From Myxococcales bacterium (GTDB lineage: Bacteria; Myxococcota_A; Bradymonadia; UBA7976; UBA1532), in the NCBI GenBank assembly GCA_002731825.1, contig PCCS01000012.1, positions 62,001 to 126,000 on the forward strand: DNA of 64,000 bases. The letters are read 5' to 3'. Under the pieces are notes generated by a model that was not told the origin of the DNA, searched no databases, and worked only from the letters and a program-made list of their open reading frames with translations. Both the position numbers and the translations under genes were made by a program. This document shows, in pieces, positions 55,795 through 64,000 of the stretch (positions are counted from its first letter, which is position 1; the number at the start of each line of letters is the position of its first letter).

Positions 55795-55980
55795 ATTTGT
55801 TAATTGAAGTGTATTTCGGAGTCTGAGACCTCGATAATACTAGGCGAAACAATACGAGATAGGTTAGAAGCATAAGCTGAGTCGGTATTTCCAATTTATG
55901 AGCAGTAACCGACCGGTGCTTGGGTGAACCCAGGCTTGGAAAGATGTCCTCAAGCGGACTGATTTGGTGATGTAGAGACT
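55795..55980 (+). other. Spacer between ribD and ribBX
   Basis: These 186 bases occupy the place where ribE is usual, but no frame of that size fits. I looked for FMN-riboswitch core segments and found none. Confidence 0.6.
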
Positions 55981-57153
55981 ATGAGCGGTAACCAGCAAAC
56001 CATTGAACTCGTTGAAAAGGCCATTGACGATATTCGCAACGGTCGCCTTGTCATTCTGGTCGATGATGAAGACCGAGAGAATGAAGGTGATTTGGTCATG
56101 GCCGCAGAATTGGCGACGCCCGAGGCCATCAATTTTATGGCTGTTCATGGCCGCGGACTGATTTGTCTCTCGCTGACACCGCAACGCTGTGACCAGCTTG
56201 AGTTACCGATGATGGTCCGAGACAACAGCAGTGGTTTTGGAACCGCATTCACAGTCAGTATTGAGGCTGCAACGGGCGTGACGACGGGCATCAGTGCAGC
56301 CGATCGAGCGCGGACCATTCGAGTCGCTGTTGCCCCCAATGCAAGACCAACCGATTTATCTCGACCTGGCCACATTTTTCCACTTCGAGCTCGGGTCGGT
56401 GGCGTTCTAGTGCGAACAGGCCAAACGGAAGGGTCTGTTGATCTTGCACGGTTGGCAGGCCTCGAGCCGGCTGGTGTCATCTGTGAAATTATGAATCCCG
56501 ACGGAACGATGGCGCGTAGACCTCAACTGGAAGTGTTTGCCCAAGAGCATGGACTAACAATCGTCTCTGTTGCGGACTTAATCCAGTATCGCTTGCGTAA
56601 AGAACGTCTGGTTCAAGCCACTGCTGAGGTTGAGACTCAAGTAGGCGACATCGGTGTATTCAAGGTCATCACGTATGTCACTGTCGTCGACGAATTAGAG
56701 CATGTTGCCTTTGTCAAAGGGCAGCCAAACCCGGACCAAGCTGTGTTGGGACGGGTGCAGCAGGAAACTGTTTTATCCGATGTATTTCAATGTGGCCAAG
56801 GCAATAGTCATGAGCGATTGATGAAATCACTCAGACGCATTGAAGATGCGGGCTGCGGCGTTCTCGTCTATCTCCAAAAGCCCGCACCCCGAGTTGAGAA
56901 TGAAGTCCGAATGCTCGCCGGCGAATCGCCGCGACGTGCGGCCATCGAGAAGGGGGCCATTGGGCTGCCCCAAGACCTGAGAGAGTATGGTATTGGCGCG
57001 CAGATTTTATTGGACCAGGGTATTCGTAAACTCAAGCTGATTTCCAGCTCGCCGACCCGCATCAAGGGCATCCAGGGCTATGGCCTTGAAGTCGTGGAAC
57101 GGATCTCTTTAGACGAGCTGCCATCAGAATCTGAGCGTGAGGTGTTATCGTGA
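55981..57153 (+). CDS. 3,4-Dihydroxy-2-butanone 4-phosphate synthase with degenerate GTP-cyclohydrolase II domain (RibBX type)
   Basis: A 390-aa protein. The RibB half (about 1-200) is intact: [16 protein letters not shown] (metal/substrate acids), the [11 protein letters not shown] segment and HTEAS-equivalent [14 protein letters not shown]; it makes the four-carbon unit from ribulose 5-phosphate. The C-terminal RibA-like half lacks the zinc cysteines (reads [16 protein letters not shown] instead of HSEC...CDC) and the RQEGRGIGL catalytic motif (reads [11 protein letters not shown]), though it keeps [12 protein letters not shown] and YGLEVVER. This is the pattern called RibX. It should not make the pyrimidine precursor, so GTP cyclohydrolase II must come from another gene. 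Confidence 0.9.
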   Translation: MSGNQQTIELVEKAIDDIRNGRLVILVDDEDRENEGDLVMAAELATPEAINFMAVHGRGLICLSLTPQRCDQLELPMMVRDNSSGFGTAFTVSIEAATGVTTGISAADRARTIRVAVAPNARPTDLSRPGHIFPLRARVGGVLVRTGQTEGSVDLARLAGLEPAGVICEIMNPDGTMARRPQLEVFAQEHGLTIVSVADLIQYRLRKERLVQATAEVETQVGDIGVFKVITYVTVVDELEHVAFVKGQPNPDQAVLGRVQQETVLSDVFQCGQGNSHERLMKSLRRIEDAGCGVLVYLQKPAPRVENEVRMLAGESPRRAAIEKGAIGLPQDLREYGIGAQILLDQGIRKLKLISSSPTRIKGIQGYGLEVVERISLDELPSESEREVLS

Positions 57154-57638
57154 GTGGGTATAAAGTTGTTGACGGGCATATGGACGCGAGTGGCCACAAG
57201 TATGCTTTTGTTGTCGCTCGATTCAATCACTTCATTGTTGACCACCTCGTCAACGGGGCTGTCGATGCGTTGGTTAGACACGGATGCGCCGTCGGCGATA
57301 TTACGGTCTACAAGGTGCCCGGAGGCATAGAGATGCCCCTTGCAGCCCAGCGGATCGCTGACATGGGCCAAGTTGATGCCATCATTGCGTTGGGTGCTGT
57401 GATTCGGGGCTCGACGCCTCACTTCGACTATGTGGCGGGCGAAGCATCGACTGGTCTGGCGAAAATTGCTTTAGCGTCAAACATGCCCATCGCCAATGGC
57501 GTTCTGACCTGCGACACCATTGAACAAGCCATTGAACGCGCGGGTACAAAAGCGGGTAACAAAGGCGCGGAAGCAGCCCTTGCAGCCCTTGAAATGGTCA
57601 ATTTACTACGCGCCGTCCACGGTGAGTCAGAATCGTGA
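57150..57638 (+). CDS. ribH: 6,7-Dimethyl-8-ribityllumazine synthase
   Basis: A 162-aa lumazine synthase joining the RibB and RibD products. [34 protein letters not shown] (with the active-site His) and [12 protein letters not shown] are family signatures. It starts with GTG overlapping the ribBX stop (GTGA) and likewise overlaps nusB. The last step enzyme RibE must be elsewhere. Confidence 0.95.
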   Translation: MSGYKVVDGHMDASGHKYAFVVARFNHFIVDHLVNGAVDALVRHGCAVGDITVYKVPGGIEMPLAAQRIADMGQVDAIIALGAVIRGSTPHFDYVAGEASTGLAKIALASNMPIANGVLTCDTIEQAIERAGTKAGNKGAEAALAALEMVNLLRAVHGESES

Positions 57639-58144
57639 TTTCTGGTCGTCGAACGGCTCGTGAAACAGCCCTCCTGGTTCTTTTTGCTGTCGATGTAGGT
57701 CAGACATCTGATTATCAAATGTCATTGGACCGCTTTATGGCAGTTTTTAAGGCTGATCGAGAGATTTTGACAGAGCTCTTAGGTCATTCAGATTATAATC
57801 CAGCTCCAGAGCAGCTATTACAACGAGCGATAAAGACTCTGGAGCCGGCCGGCAGTCATTGGCAATTTGTTGAAAGAATGGTCAAGGGCGTTGAAGCCCA
57901 TAGTAAAGCGATTGATGAATTAATCGAGCGATTCTCTTTGAACTGGAAAGTATCGCGAATGAGCAGGGTTGATCGTAATGTACTCAGACTGGCTGCTTAC
58001 GAATTGGCGTTTGAATCAGATGTCCCGAGTCGGGCAACGCTCAACGAGGCCATTGAGATTGCTAAGCGGTTTGGCTCGGAGGAGTCTGGTAAATTTGTGA
58101 ATGGCATTTTAGATAAAATCGCACAGGAATTTGGCCGAGTGTAA
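57635..58144 (+). CDS. nusB: Transcription antitermination factor NusB
   Basis: A 169-aa helical protein for rRNA antitermination with NusE. Typical [16 protein letters not shown] at the start and [18 protein letters not shown]...[26 protein letters not shown] at the end. A GTG start overlaps ribH by 4 nt, in the standard ribH-nusB order. The insert near residues 40-65 makes it a little longer than E. coli NusB. Confidence 0.95.
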   Translation: MISGRRTARETALLVLFAVDVGQTSDYQMSLDRFMAVFKADREILTELLGHSDYNPAPEQLLQRAIKTLEPAGSHWQFVERMVKGVEAHSKAIDELIERFSLNWKVSRMSRVDRNVLRLAAYELAFESDVPSRATLNEAIEIAKRFGSEESGKFVNGILDKIAQEFGRV

Positions 58145-58146
58145 TC

Positions 58147-58542
58147 ATGGGTAATTTGGCAACCGCGGCGGCAACATTAGATGGACTAAGGACGCGTCCG
58201 TGTGATCCTCTGATCCTCTGTGTCAACGTTGATGGCCGGCCCTTAAGAGGCATGACCGCGCAAGTCGATTGGCGTCTAGCCGGCATGCTATCTAAGATCG
58301 CTGCCAATGGGCTATCGGGGGACCTCCCGGTTTTAAGGCCGCCTCACAAGTTTCTGCCCTGCGGTCGGCTCATCCTTTTTCGGGCGGGTGCGTGTACACC
58401 TCGTGAGATGGCTAAGTTAGTCGGTGGATTAAACGGTCCACGACCGGGACTTTGCCCCCTGGATTTTGACTTTTCAGACGAAGAGGTCGAGCAGGCGTTT
58501 GGCGGTCAAGTGGTGATTTATCGAACCGAGACGGCGCGTTGA
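58147..58542 (+). CDS. Stand-alone leucyl aminopeptidase N-terminal-like (M17-N) domain
   Basis: A 131-aa protein whose sequence (LRGMTAQVDWRLAGMLSKIAANG, FLPCGRLILFRAG) looks like the non-catalytic N-terminal domain of M17 leucyl aminopeptidases. No metal-binding catalytic domain follows in the same frame, so it cannot be a peptidase by itself. Similar short proteins occur in deltaproteobacteria next to nusB-like genes (recollection, not checked). It starts 2 nt after the nusB stop and 6 nt before the signal-peptidase-like gene, so it belongs to this operon. The role is unknown. Confidence 0.65.
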   Translation: MGNLATAAATLDGLRTRPCDPLILCVNVDGRPLRGMTAQVDWRLAGMLSKIAANGLSGDLPVLRPPHKFLPCGRLILFRAGACTPREMAKLVGGLNGPRPGLCPLDFDFSDEEVEQAFGGQVVIYRTETAR

Positions 58543-58548
58543 TGTCCT

Positions 58549-59142
58549 ATGGCTCGTTTACGTAGAAGGCAGATTCGTGGTCCGCGTACGTTCCCTGGGA
58601 TTCGTCGAAAAGAGATCGTTGGGCTCGTCCTATTTCTGACCATCGTCAGTTTGTTGGCTTTCCAGCTTTTTATTGGCCAAGTCATGCGCGTTGCCAGTGA
58701 TACAATGTCACCCACTATCCAGGCAGAAGACGTCATATTGGTCTCGTACTCTGATGGTGACCCAGGTGACGTTGTCGTCGTCGATGACGGCCAATACCAG
58801 GTTCTTCGCCGACTCATCGGCGTGCCGGGAGATAATATTGAGCTGACGAACAAGGGGCCGCTTCGAAATGAAACGCGATTGGTCCCGGTTGGCCTTCAGG
58901 CTGAGTGGGTGACAACAACCGAGTTAGGTGACCGAGCGAAAGGTCTCCCGAATCGAAGCCGTCTTAACCTACGGCAAAACCGAATTGTGCAAGTGCCACC
59001 AGATTTCGTCTATGTCGGATGCGATCTCGCTCGCTTTTGCCGACGGTCGCCCATTAAAGGTCTCGTTCCTAAAGATCACCTGATGGGGCGTGTGATTAAT
59101 CAGTGGCCGGATCGTGCAGCCTTTATTTCGAAGACGCCTTAG
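58549..59142 (+). CDS. Signal peptidase I-like protein without catalytic dyad
   Basis: A 197-aa protein with an N-terminal TM helix (about 22-44) and the S26 signal-peptidase fold pattern. Box B reads ASDTMSPTI, with Thr at residue 52 in place of the nucleophilic Ser. Box D reads LRRLIGVPGD, with Arg 87 in place of the catalytic Lys. Box E has GCD instead of GDN. The fold is therefore recognisable but both catalytic residues are replaced, so it is probably inactive or uses other chemistry. It ends the nusB operon and overlaps the convergent gene by 20 nt. A frameshift or sequencing error cannot explain substitutions at separate places. Confidence 0.8.
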   Translation: MARLRRRQIRGPRTFPGIRRKEIVGLVLFLTIVSLLAFQLFIGQVMRVASDTMSPTIQAEDVILVSYSDGDPGDVVVVDDGQYQVLRRLIGVPGDNIELTNKGPLRNETRLVPVGLQAEWVTTTELGDRAKGLPNRSRLNLRQNRIVQVPPDFVYVGCDLARFCRRSPIKGLVPKDHLMGRVINQWPDRAAFISKTP

Positions 59143-60043
59143 GTCTGACGATGTAGATCGTTAGGTAGGCGCGGGTGGCCGGCTGGATGAAGGTCCAGAG
59201 ACTTTCATGGCGCTTGAACGAGCTCAGCAGACATTGGGTGAAGGGGCGATTGACTAAACCATCGACAACAGCCTTGGGAGGGCGCACCTCACCGAGTACA
59301 CTGCTCTCCAGCTGAATACTTAATGCACCTTGAAGGGTCGATCCTCCATGTTGCATTTGAGTGGCGCATTCTTTTGCTATCGCCGTTGAAATGACTTGGA
59401 CCTTTTCGGCTTCCGCCTCACCTCGTTCAATTTTTAAGGTACTCGTCAAGCGTAAACCTGGGCGTCTATTGGCCCGACGTTTGTCTACATTGACGACGGC
59501 AATTTCAATCCCATGGCGCTCTAGTGCGATGCGCTTTGGGACCATGTCCTGACATGGGGCCGATGGTTGTCTGGCAGCAGACTTCGTTGGCGGATGTCCC
59601 GTTACAGACAATGTGAGTGTGTTTTTTCCATCCTCGAGACCAATGCCAAGTGCAGAGGGAGGCAGCGAGAAGTGTATATCTCGACTCGACCAATGAATTT
59701 GAACTTCATGACTGCGTTCGGCACTCGCAGCAAGCACCTTCGATGGACGGATGGCCAGTACGCCACGGCTTGCATCATAACCAGGGATCTCGAACTCATG
59801 GGCAGACAGTTGTGCGCTCATCGGCCCCTGTTTTGGGCATTTAGCGATACTGATGCCAGTCAGTGCATAGACGCAGAGAAACAGTGTGGATATACGCAAT
59901 GCTAACGTCCCGCGCTGGTCACAGCTTTGGTCAATTCGTTGTTCCAATCTAACCAACTGGATGCCCCGCATATTTCGAAAAAAAAAGATCCACTCAGGTA
60001 CGCGAGAAAAAACATCGGTTTGCTTTTGTGCCGGCTTGCACAT
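59123..60043 (-). CDS. Periplasmic protein with AgmX/TonB-C-like C-terminus
   Basis: A 306-aa ORF starting 8 nt after the ileS stop. A hydrophobic segment (about 48-66, RISTLFLCVYALTGISIA) looks like a signal peptide, but 47 residues precede it. TTG at 59899 would give a clean signal peptide and is a possible true start. The C-terminal part (GALSIQLESSVLGEVRPPKAVVDGLVNRPFTQCLLSSFKR) is like the AgmX/PglI or TonB C-terminal pattern. The function is unknown; the envelope is its likely site. Confidence 0.65.
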   Translation of the reverse strand: MCKPAQKQTDVFSRVPEWIFFFRNMRGIQLVRLEQRIDQSCDQRGTLALRISTLFLCVYALTGISIAKCPKQGPMSAQLSAHEFEIPGYDASRGVLAIRPSKVLAASAERSHEVQIHWSSRDIHFSLPPSALGIGLEDGKNTLTLSVTGHPPTKSAARQPSAPCQDMVPKRIALERHGIEIAVVNVDKRRANRRPGLRLTSTLKIERGEAEAEKVQVISTAIAKECATQMQHGGSTLQGALSIQLESSVLGEVRPPKAVVDGLVNRPFTQCLLSSFKRHESLWTFIQPATRAYLTIYIVRPKASSK

Positions 60044-60051
60044 GTTCAGGC

Positions 60052-63000
60052 TTATGCACGTTGCATATCGAGTAGAAGGATGTGGCCGTCAAGCTCAACT
60101 TGTGTCTCTAGATCCGTCTCCTTGACCACATCGAAAGAGGTCGCCAGTACCTCCGCGGCTATAGAGTCTTTGTATTGCTCGAGAACAGCCGTGAGTAGAT
60201 CACTCGACGTGGATGCTCTCAGATGAATACGATCCGTTACGTCGAGTCCTTGGTCTTTTCTCAAACGCTGCAGCCGGCTGGTCATCTCTCTCGCATGCCC
60301 TTCAGCGATCAAGTCCTCATCGAGTATGTGGTCTATGGCAACCGTCAAGCTGCCCTCTACCTCAATGACGACATCGCCTCTGGCCGTGCGCGCGACAATG
60401 ACATCGTCTGCGGTAATGGCTTCGTCCGCGACGGTGATCTGACCCCCATTTTGAAGTTGAGCCCACTGTTCGGACGTGAAGCTCGAAATGGTTTGTGCCG
60501 CCTCTTTCATGCGTTTGCCAAGCCGTCGGCCAAGGGTTTTAAAATTAGCTTTGAAGCTTAAGGTCGCTAAATCAGAATCATTTTTTACAACCACAACGTC
60601 TTTTACGTTCAATTCCTCAGCGACCAGGTCTCGCTGGGATGCCACAGCCTCTCTTACAGTTGTATCGTGGTGCACCACAGTCACGCGTCGGAGTGGCTGC
60701 CTTGTTTTCAATCGATGTTTCTCACGCAGCGCCCGACCCATGCTGACCACTTTTCGGACCTGTTCGACTTCACGCTCGAGCGCGTCATTAATTTTTTGAG
60801 GTTCGACCTGAGGGTAGTCACAGAGATGCACGCTGTCTTGTGCGTTTGACGTTTTAGGCTCAACAACCAAGTTCTGGTAGAGGGATTCGCTGACGAATGG
60901 CAGGACGGGCGCCATGACTTTGGCGAATGTGACAAGTGCCTCGTAAAGGGTTGCGTAGGCAGATGCCTTGTCCACCTGTCCGCTTACATCATCTGCTGCG
61001 CGCCAAAACCGTCGGCGACTCCTCCGTATATACCAATTGGTTAAATCGTCTATGAAGCCTAAGATGGGTGGTACGACCTTATAGAGATAGTATCCTTCCA
61101 TTTGCTCGTTGACGTCTCGGACCAATGATTGCTGAACTGACAGAAGCCATCGATCAAGCTCTGGACGGTCGTCTATTTTTGGGGTCTCAACGCCAGGTAA
61201 TCCTGTTTCCGGATGCCAGCCGTCAATATTGGCGTACTGAACAAAGAACGACCACGCATTCCTCAGGGGAATCAGCACTGTCCTGACGACCTCTCGTACA
61301 CCGCTTTCACTGAACCTCAACGGCTCTGCACGAACGACTGGAGAATTAATTAAATAGGCGCGCAACGCGTCGGCCCCATACTGTTCAAAGACGGATTCCG
61401 GGTTTGGATAATTCTGCTTCGATTTACTCATTTTTGAGCCATCTTCAGCGAGAACCATGCCGTTGACGATGCAGTTGGTAAACGGAGGTCGATCGAATAA
61501 AGCCGTACTCAAAACCAGGAGTGTGTAAAACCAACCGCGGGTCTGATCCAGGCCTTCCGCGATGAATTCAGCCGGGAAATTGGCTTCGAATCGAGAGGTG
61601 TTTTCAAATGGATAGTGGTCCTGGGCATAGGGCATCGACCCAGATTCAAACCAACAATCGAAAACGTCGTCGATGCGCACCATCTGACCTTCACATTGAC
61701 GACACGCATATGTGAGTCCGTCGATCTTATGTGGATGAATATCATCGACTTTAGCGCCGGTCGCCTCTTCCAGTTCTTTGATACTGCCCAGGCAGTCCTC
61801 TTGGTCACAGTCCGTGCAACGCCAGACGGGTATTGGCGTACCCCAAAACCGATTTCTCGACACATTCCAATCACGCGCGTCGGCTAGCCAATTTCCAAAT
61901 CTCTTACTGCCGACGGCTCCTGGAACCCAATGAATGTCTTCATTATGTTTGACCATTCGGTCCCTAAGGGCTTGAACACGGACGAAACGTGCAGGCACAG
62001 CCTTGTAGATGAGCGGCGTACCACTTCGCCAACAGAAAGGATAGCTGTGTTGAATCGTGGCATGCTTAAACAGCCGTCCGCATTGCTTGATATCCTTGAT
62101 GATGGTCGGGTCAGCAGCTTTGACGTTCTGCCCCGCATAAGGTGGAACACTGTCAGCAAAGCAGCCTTCATTGTCGACGCTCTGAACAACATGGATGCCG
62201 GCGGACTTACATGCAGCAAAGTCGTCTTCACCAAAATCTGGTGCCATATGGACGAGACCCGTGCCGTTGTCCGTCGTTACATGACCCGATGCGATGACCT
62301 GAAATGAATTCGCATGGTCGGCAAAAAAATCGAAAATGGGCTGATATCGGGCCCCTACAAGCGCTGATCCCTTTAGAGATTCTACGATAGTTGCATCATC
62401 GCCTAACACACTCTTTAAGCGCTCTTTCGCAACGATGTAGATCGTCTCACTCGTCGATGTTTTAGCTTTCACATAATCGATGTCAGATCCGACGGCGATG
62501 GCCAAATTGGAGGGTAACGTCCATGGCGTTGTCGTCCAGATTAACAGAGACACACCGGGTTCGTTGACCATGGGCATTGCCACGGTAATCGCTGGATCTT
62601 GAACGTCGCGGTAATCGAGATTCGCTTCGAAGTTAGACAGCGCCGTCGACAATCGCCAACTGAAGGGCATCACTCTAAAATCTTCGTAGACAAGGCCTTT
62701 GTCCCAGAGACTTTTAAAGACCCACCAAACGCTCTCCATAAATGTTGCGTCCATGGTCTTATAATCGTTGTCAAAGTCGACCCAGCGACCCAAGCGACCC
62801 ACGACACGACGCCACTCTTCTGTATATTTGAGGACATTTGAACGACACGCTTCATTAAACCGGTCGACGCCAAATGCCCGAATACTGGTTGGGCCAGACA
62901 GGTTCAATTCTTTTTCCATGAGCATTTCGATCGGGAGTCCATGGGTATCCCAGCCAAAACGGCGTTCTATTTTGAAGCCTCGCATCGCCCAATATCTAGG

Positions 63001-63222
63001 CACGATATCTTTGATGGTGTTTGCAACCAAATGCCCGTAGTGCGGCAAGCCGGTCGCAAAAGGAGGACCGTCATAGAAGACATAGCGCTTATCGTCCGGT
63101 TTTTCATCGACGGACCTTTTGAAAATCTCTTTGTCATCCCAGATGGATTTAACCTTGAGTTCCTCTGCTGGGAAGCCAATTTGAGTATCTATGGGATGAA
63201 ATGCGCTCTTTTTACTCTGCAT
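60052..63222 (-). CDS. ileS: Isoleucyl-tRNA synthetase, IleRS2 (eukaryote-like) type
   Basis: A 1056-aa class I synthetase. The ATP-site HIGH motif is PHYGH and the second is KMSKS (GSKMSKSKQNYP). YDGPPFATGLPHYGH, RRFGWDTHGLPIE and SWRLSTALSNFE are of the type 2 form, which is longer than E. coli IleS and lacks its C-terminal zinc finger. IleRS2 enzymes are known to be naturally less sensitive to mupirocin. I saw no T-box in the upstream gap. A hydrophobic-protein gene follows in the same transcript. Confidence 0.95.
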   Translation of the reverse strand: MQSKKSAFHPIDTQIGFPAEELKVKSIWDDKEIFKRSVDEKPDDKRYVFYDGPPFATGLPHYGHLVANTIKDIVPRYWAMRGFKIERRFGWDTHGLPIEMLMEKELNLSGPTSIRAFGVDRFNEACRSNVLKYTEEWRRVVGRLGRWVDFDNDYKTMDATFMESVWWVFKSLWDKGLVYEDFRVMPFSWRLSTALSNFEANLDYRDVQDPAITVAMPMVNEPGVSLLIWTTTPWTLPSNLAIAVGSDIDYVKAKTSTSETIYIVAKERLKSVLGDDATIVESLKGSALVGARYQPIFDFFADHANSFQVIASGHVTTDNGTGLVHMAPDFGEDDFAACKSAGIHVVQSVDNEGCFADSVPPYAGQNVKAADPTIIKDIKQCGRLFKHATIQHSYPFCWRSGTPLIYKAVPARFVRVQALRDRMVKHNEDIHWVPGAVGSKRFGNWLADARDWNVSRNRFWGTPIPVWRCTDCDQEDCLGSIKELEEATGAKVDDIHPHKIDGLTYACRQCEGQMVRIDDVFDCWFESGSMPYAQDHYPFENTSRFEANFPAEFIAEGLDQTRGWFYTLLVLSTALFDRPPFTNCIVNGMVLAEDGSKMSKSKQNYPNPESVFEQYGADALRAYLINSPVVRAEPLRFSESGVREVVRTVLIPLRNAWSFFVQYANIDGWHPETGLPGVETPKIDDRPELDRWLLSVQQSLVRDVNEQMEGYYLYKVVPPILGFIDDLTNWYIRRSRRRFWRAADDVSGQVDKASAYATLYEALVTFAKVMAPVLPFVSESLYQNLVVEPKTSNAQDSVHLCDYPQVEPQKINDALEREVEQVRKVVSMGRALREKHRLKTRQPLRRVTVVHHDTTVREAVASQRDLVAEELNVKDVVVVKNDSDLATLSFKANFKTLGRRLGKRMKEAAQTISSFTSEQWAQLQNGGQITVADEAITADDVIVARTARGDVVIEVEGSLTVAIDHILDEDLIAEGHAREMTSRLQRLRKDQGLDVTDRIHLRASTSSDLLTAVLEQYKDSIAAEVLATSFDVVKETDLETQVELDGHILLLDMQRA

Positions 63223-63525
63223 AACGACCTCGAGAATTTAGAACTTTGTGCTACCCCAATTAGTGAATACACCGCAAGGGGTGTGGCGGATCGAGGCCGC
63301 ATTTTATTCCGCAGCCAGTCGATTATGGCCGACTCAGCATCCAACATGTTGATAATTTATTTATGATTTTCGGCGGTTCAAGAATCCTAGTTCGAGCACG
63401 ATGCGTCTAATAGAGGCAGAGAATTAGCGACAGAATTCGAATTAAACGTTAGTATTGAGTGGTGAGTGTATTCACCGTTGAGAGTCTGCGTGTTAGCGGC
63501 ACTATGCGGCTGGAAGAGGGATTGA
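63223..63525. other. Intergenic region between divergent ileS and the right-edge gene
   Basis: About 300 bases. I looked for a T-box (GGGTGG-ACCGCG antiterminator, specifier loop) ahead of ileS and found none. No ORF or strong hairpin stands out. AT-rich stretches near 63350-63370 could hold promoters. Confidence 0.5.
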
Positions 63526-64000
63526 ATGGACAAGGTCATAATGGGTGCATTTGCAGTTTTGCTAGCCCTCGTGGTTTGGGTCATTAGCCCGGCACCCAAA
63601 AATGAGGCTGTGAAGGCCTCCGTCATCGCGCAAGCGAACGCCATCAACAAAGGGATTGGTCAGCCGATCGGCGCCGAGGCAACAGCTTTGCTCGAACGAC
63701 GTCATGCTGAGTATCGCGTCGCCAATGCGGGCCAAAAGGCCACCACCTCTAAGAGCCTCAAGGCAGGGGATGCAAAACCCGTCGATCTCGGCAAACAGGC
63801 GAATTGTGAAGTCGACTCCGATGAGCCCCGGGATATCATGCCGCCGTCCTCTGACTATGATGAAGACCCCCGGAAGAATATCCCGGAGAATGAGCACGAT
63901 ATTCGCGCTTGGCCCGTGGTGACGACCGGCGACTTTGCCGTTAAAAATTACGTAGATGTCAAATCCATTCTGGCATCGCAGACACCATATGAGATCCCAC
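63526..64000 (+). CDS. Membrane-anchored periplasmic protein (partial, 3' end outside window)
   Basis: This gene is absent from the ORF track because it runs off the window end. From ATG 63526, with GAAGAGGG about 5 nt upstream, 158 codons are open to base 64000. The N-terminus is a single TM or uncleaved signal (VIMGAFAVLLALVVWVIS), followed by a Lys/Ala-rich and then acidic linker (DSDEPRDIMPPSSDYDED). I do not recognise the family. It is divergent from ileS. Confidence 0.7.
   Translation, partial: MDKVIMGAFAVLLALVVWVISPAPKNEAVKASVIAQANAINKGIGQPIGAEATALLERRHAEYRVANAGQKATTSKSLKAGDAKPVDLGKQANCEVDSDEPRDIMPPSSDYDEDPRKNIPENEHDIRAWPVVTTGDFAVKNYVDVKSILASQTPYEIP

Noticed and set aside
55795-55980. 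FMN riboswitch before ribBX
   Set aside because: The conserved RFN core segments are absent.
63223-63400. T-box leader of ileS
   Set aside because: No GGGTGG/ACCGCG antiterminator and no specifier-loop arrangement could be found.

Overview
The window reads as about 64 kb of ordinary bacterial chromosome. It is gene dense, uses both strands and has moderate GC. I see no rRNA, no convincing tRNA, no CRISPR array, no integrase or transposase and no insertion sequence. Several traits suggest a Gram-negative deltaproteobacterial-type organism (Myxococcota or Bradymonadota-like; inferred, low certainty). These are a Tol-Pal system with an outer membrane, an alternative complex III respiratory operon, MopE-like and thrombospondin type 3 surface proteins, CGDG/NCPxDC cysteine-repeat lipoproteins and a large kinase-ATPase-TPR protein. 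The conserved order yceD-rpmF-plsX-acpP-fabF-rpiB-nrdR-rib-nusB fits the same picture. Both ends of the window cut a gene; neither partial gene is in the supplied ORF track.

Layout. 1-7.3 kb (mostly minus): a truncated lipoprotein-like gene, a small unknown gene, then icmF (fused isobutyryl-CoA mutase), a two-TM protein and an amidase as a tight unit. 7.3-17.6 kb (plus): a long leader with hairpins, then actABCDEF (alternative complex III), a SCO-type copper protein and a membrane protein. 17.6-23.5 kb: a lipoprotein, a fused 2-oxoacid dehydrogenase E1 and a large OmpA/TSP3 protein. 23.8-28 kb (plus): a CDP-alcohol phosphotransferase overlapping a nucleotidyltransferase, a BoxD/PaaZ-type aldehyde dehydrogenase and dusA. 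27.9-29.1 kb (minus): DUF1244 and cysM. 29.3-30.9 kb (plus): a phosphodiesterase, a 540-base gap with a strongly folded putative RNA, and a TerB-like gene. 31-44.7 kb (mostly minus): HAD phosphatase, M32 carboxypeptidase, kinase-ATPase-TPR protein, infA, mazG-like, wecB, then a minisatellite-coded Gly/Ala lipoprotein on the plus strand, and the unit rlmL-like / second fused E1 / dksA-like / glycosyltransferase. 45-50 kb (plus): tolQRAB-pal and pssA. 50.1-59.1 kb (plus): yceD-rpmF-plsX-acpP-fabF-rpiB-nrdR-ribD-ribBX-ribH-nusB, a stand-alone M17-N-like domain and a signal-peptidase-like protein without its catalytic residues. 59.1-63.2 kb (minus): an IleRS2-type ileS and a TonB-C/AgmX-like protein. 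A new plus-strand gene enters at 63.5 kb.

Functionally, the window joins quinol oxidation (ACIII feeding cytochrome c, with SCO for copper-oxidase assembly), branched-chain and CoA-thioester metabolism (two fused E1 proteins, IcmF, BoxD-like ALDH), envelope maintenance (Tol-Pal, PssA, the OmpA-like protein, lipoproteins), and a core block for fatty acid, phospholipid, riboflavin and translation functions. The observations I rate most worth following are the multi-hairpin intergenic RNA candidate at about 29.94-30.20 kb, the pseudo-signal peptidase at 58.5 kb, the overlapping nucleotidyltransferase/CDP-alcohol transferase pair at 24 kb, the 15 x 27-bp coding minisatellite at 39.2 kb, and the structured leader with a mini-ORF ahead of the act operon.
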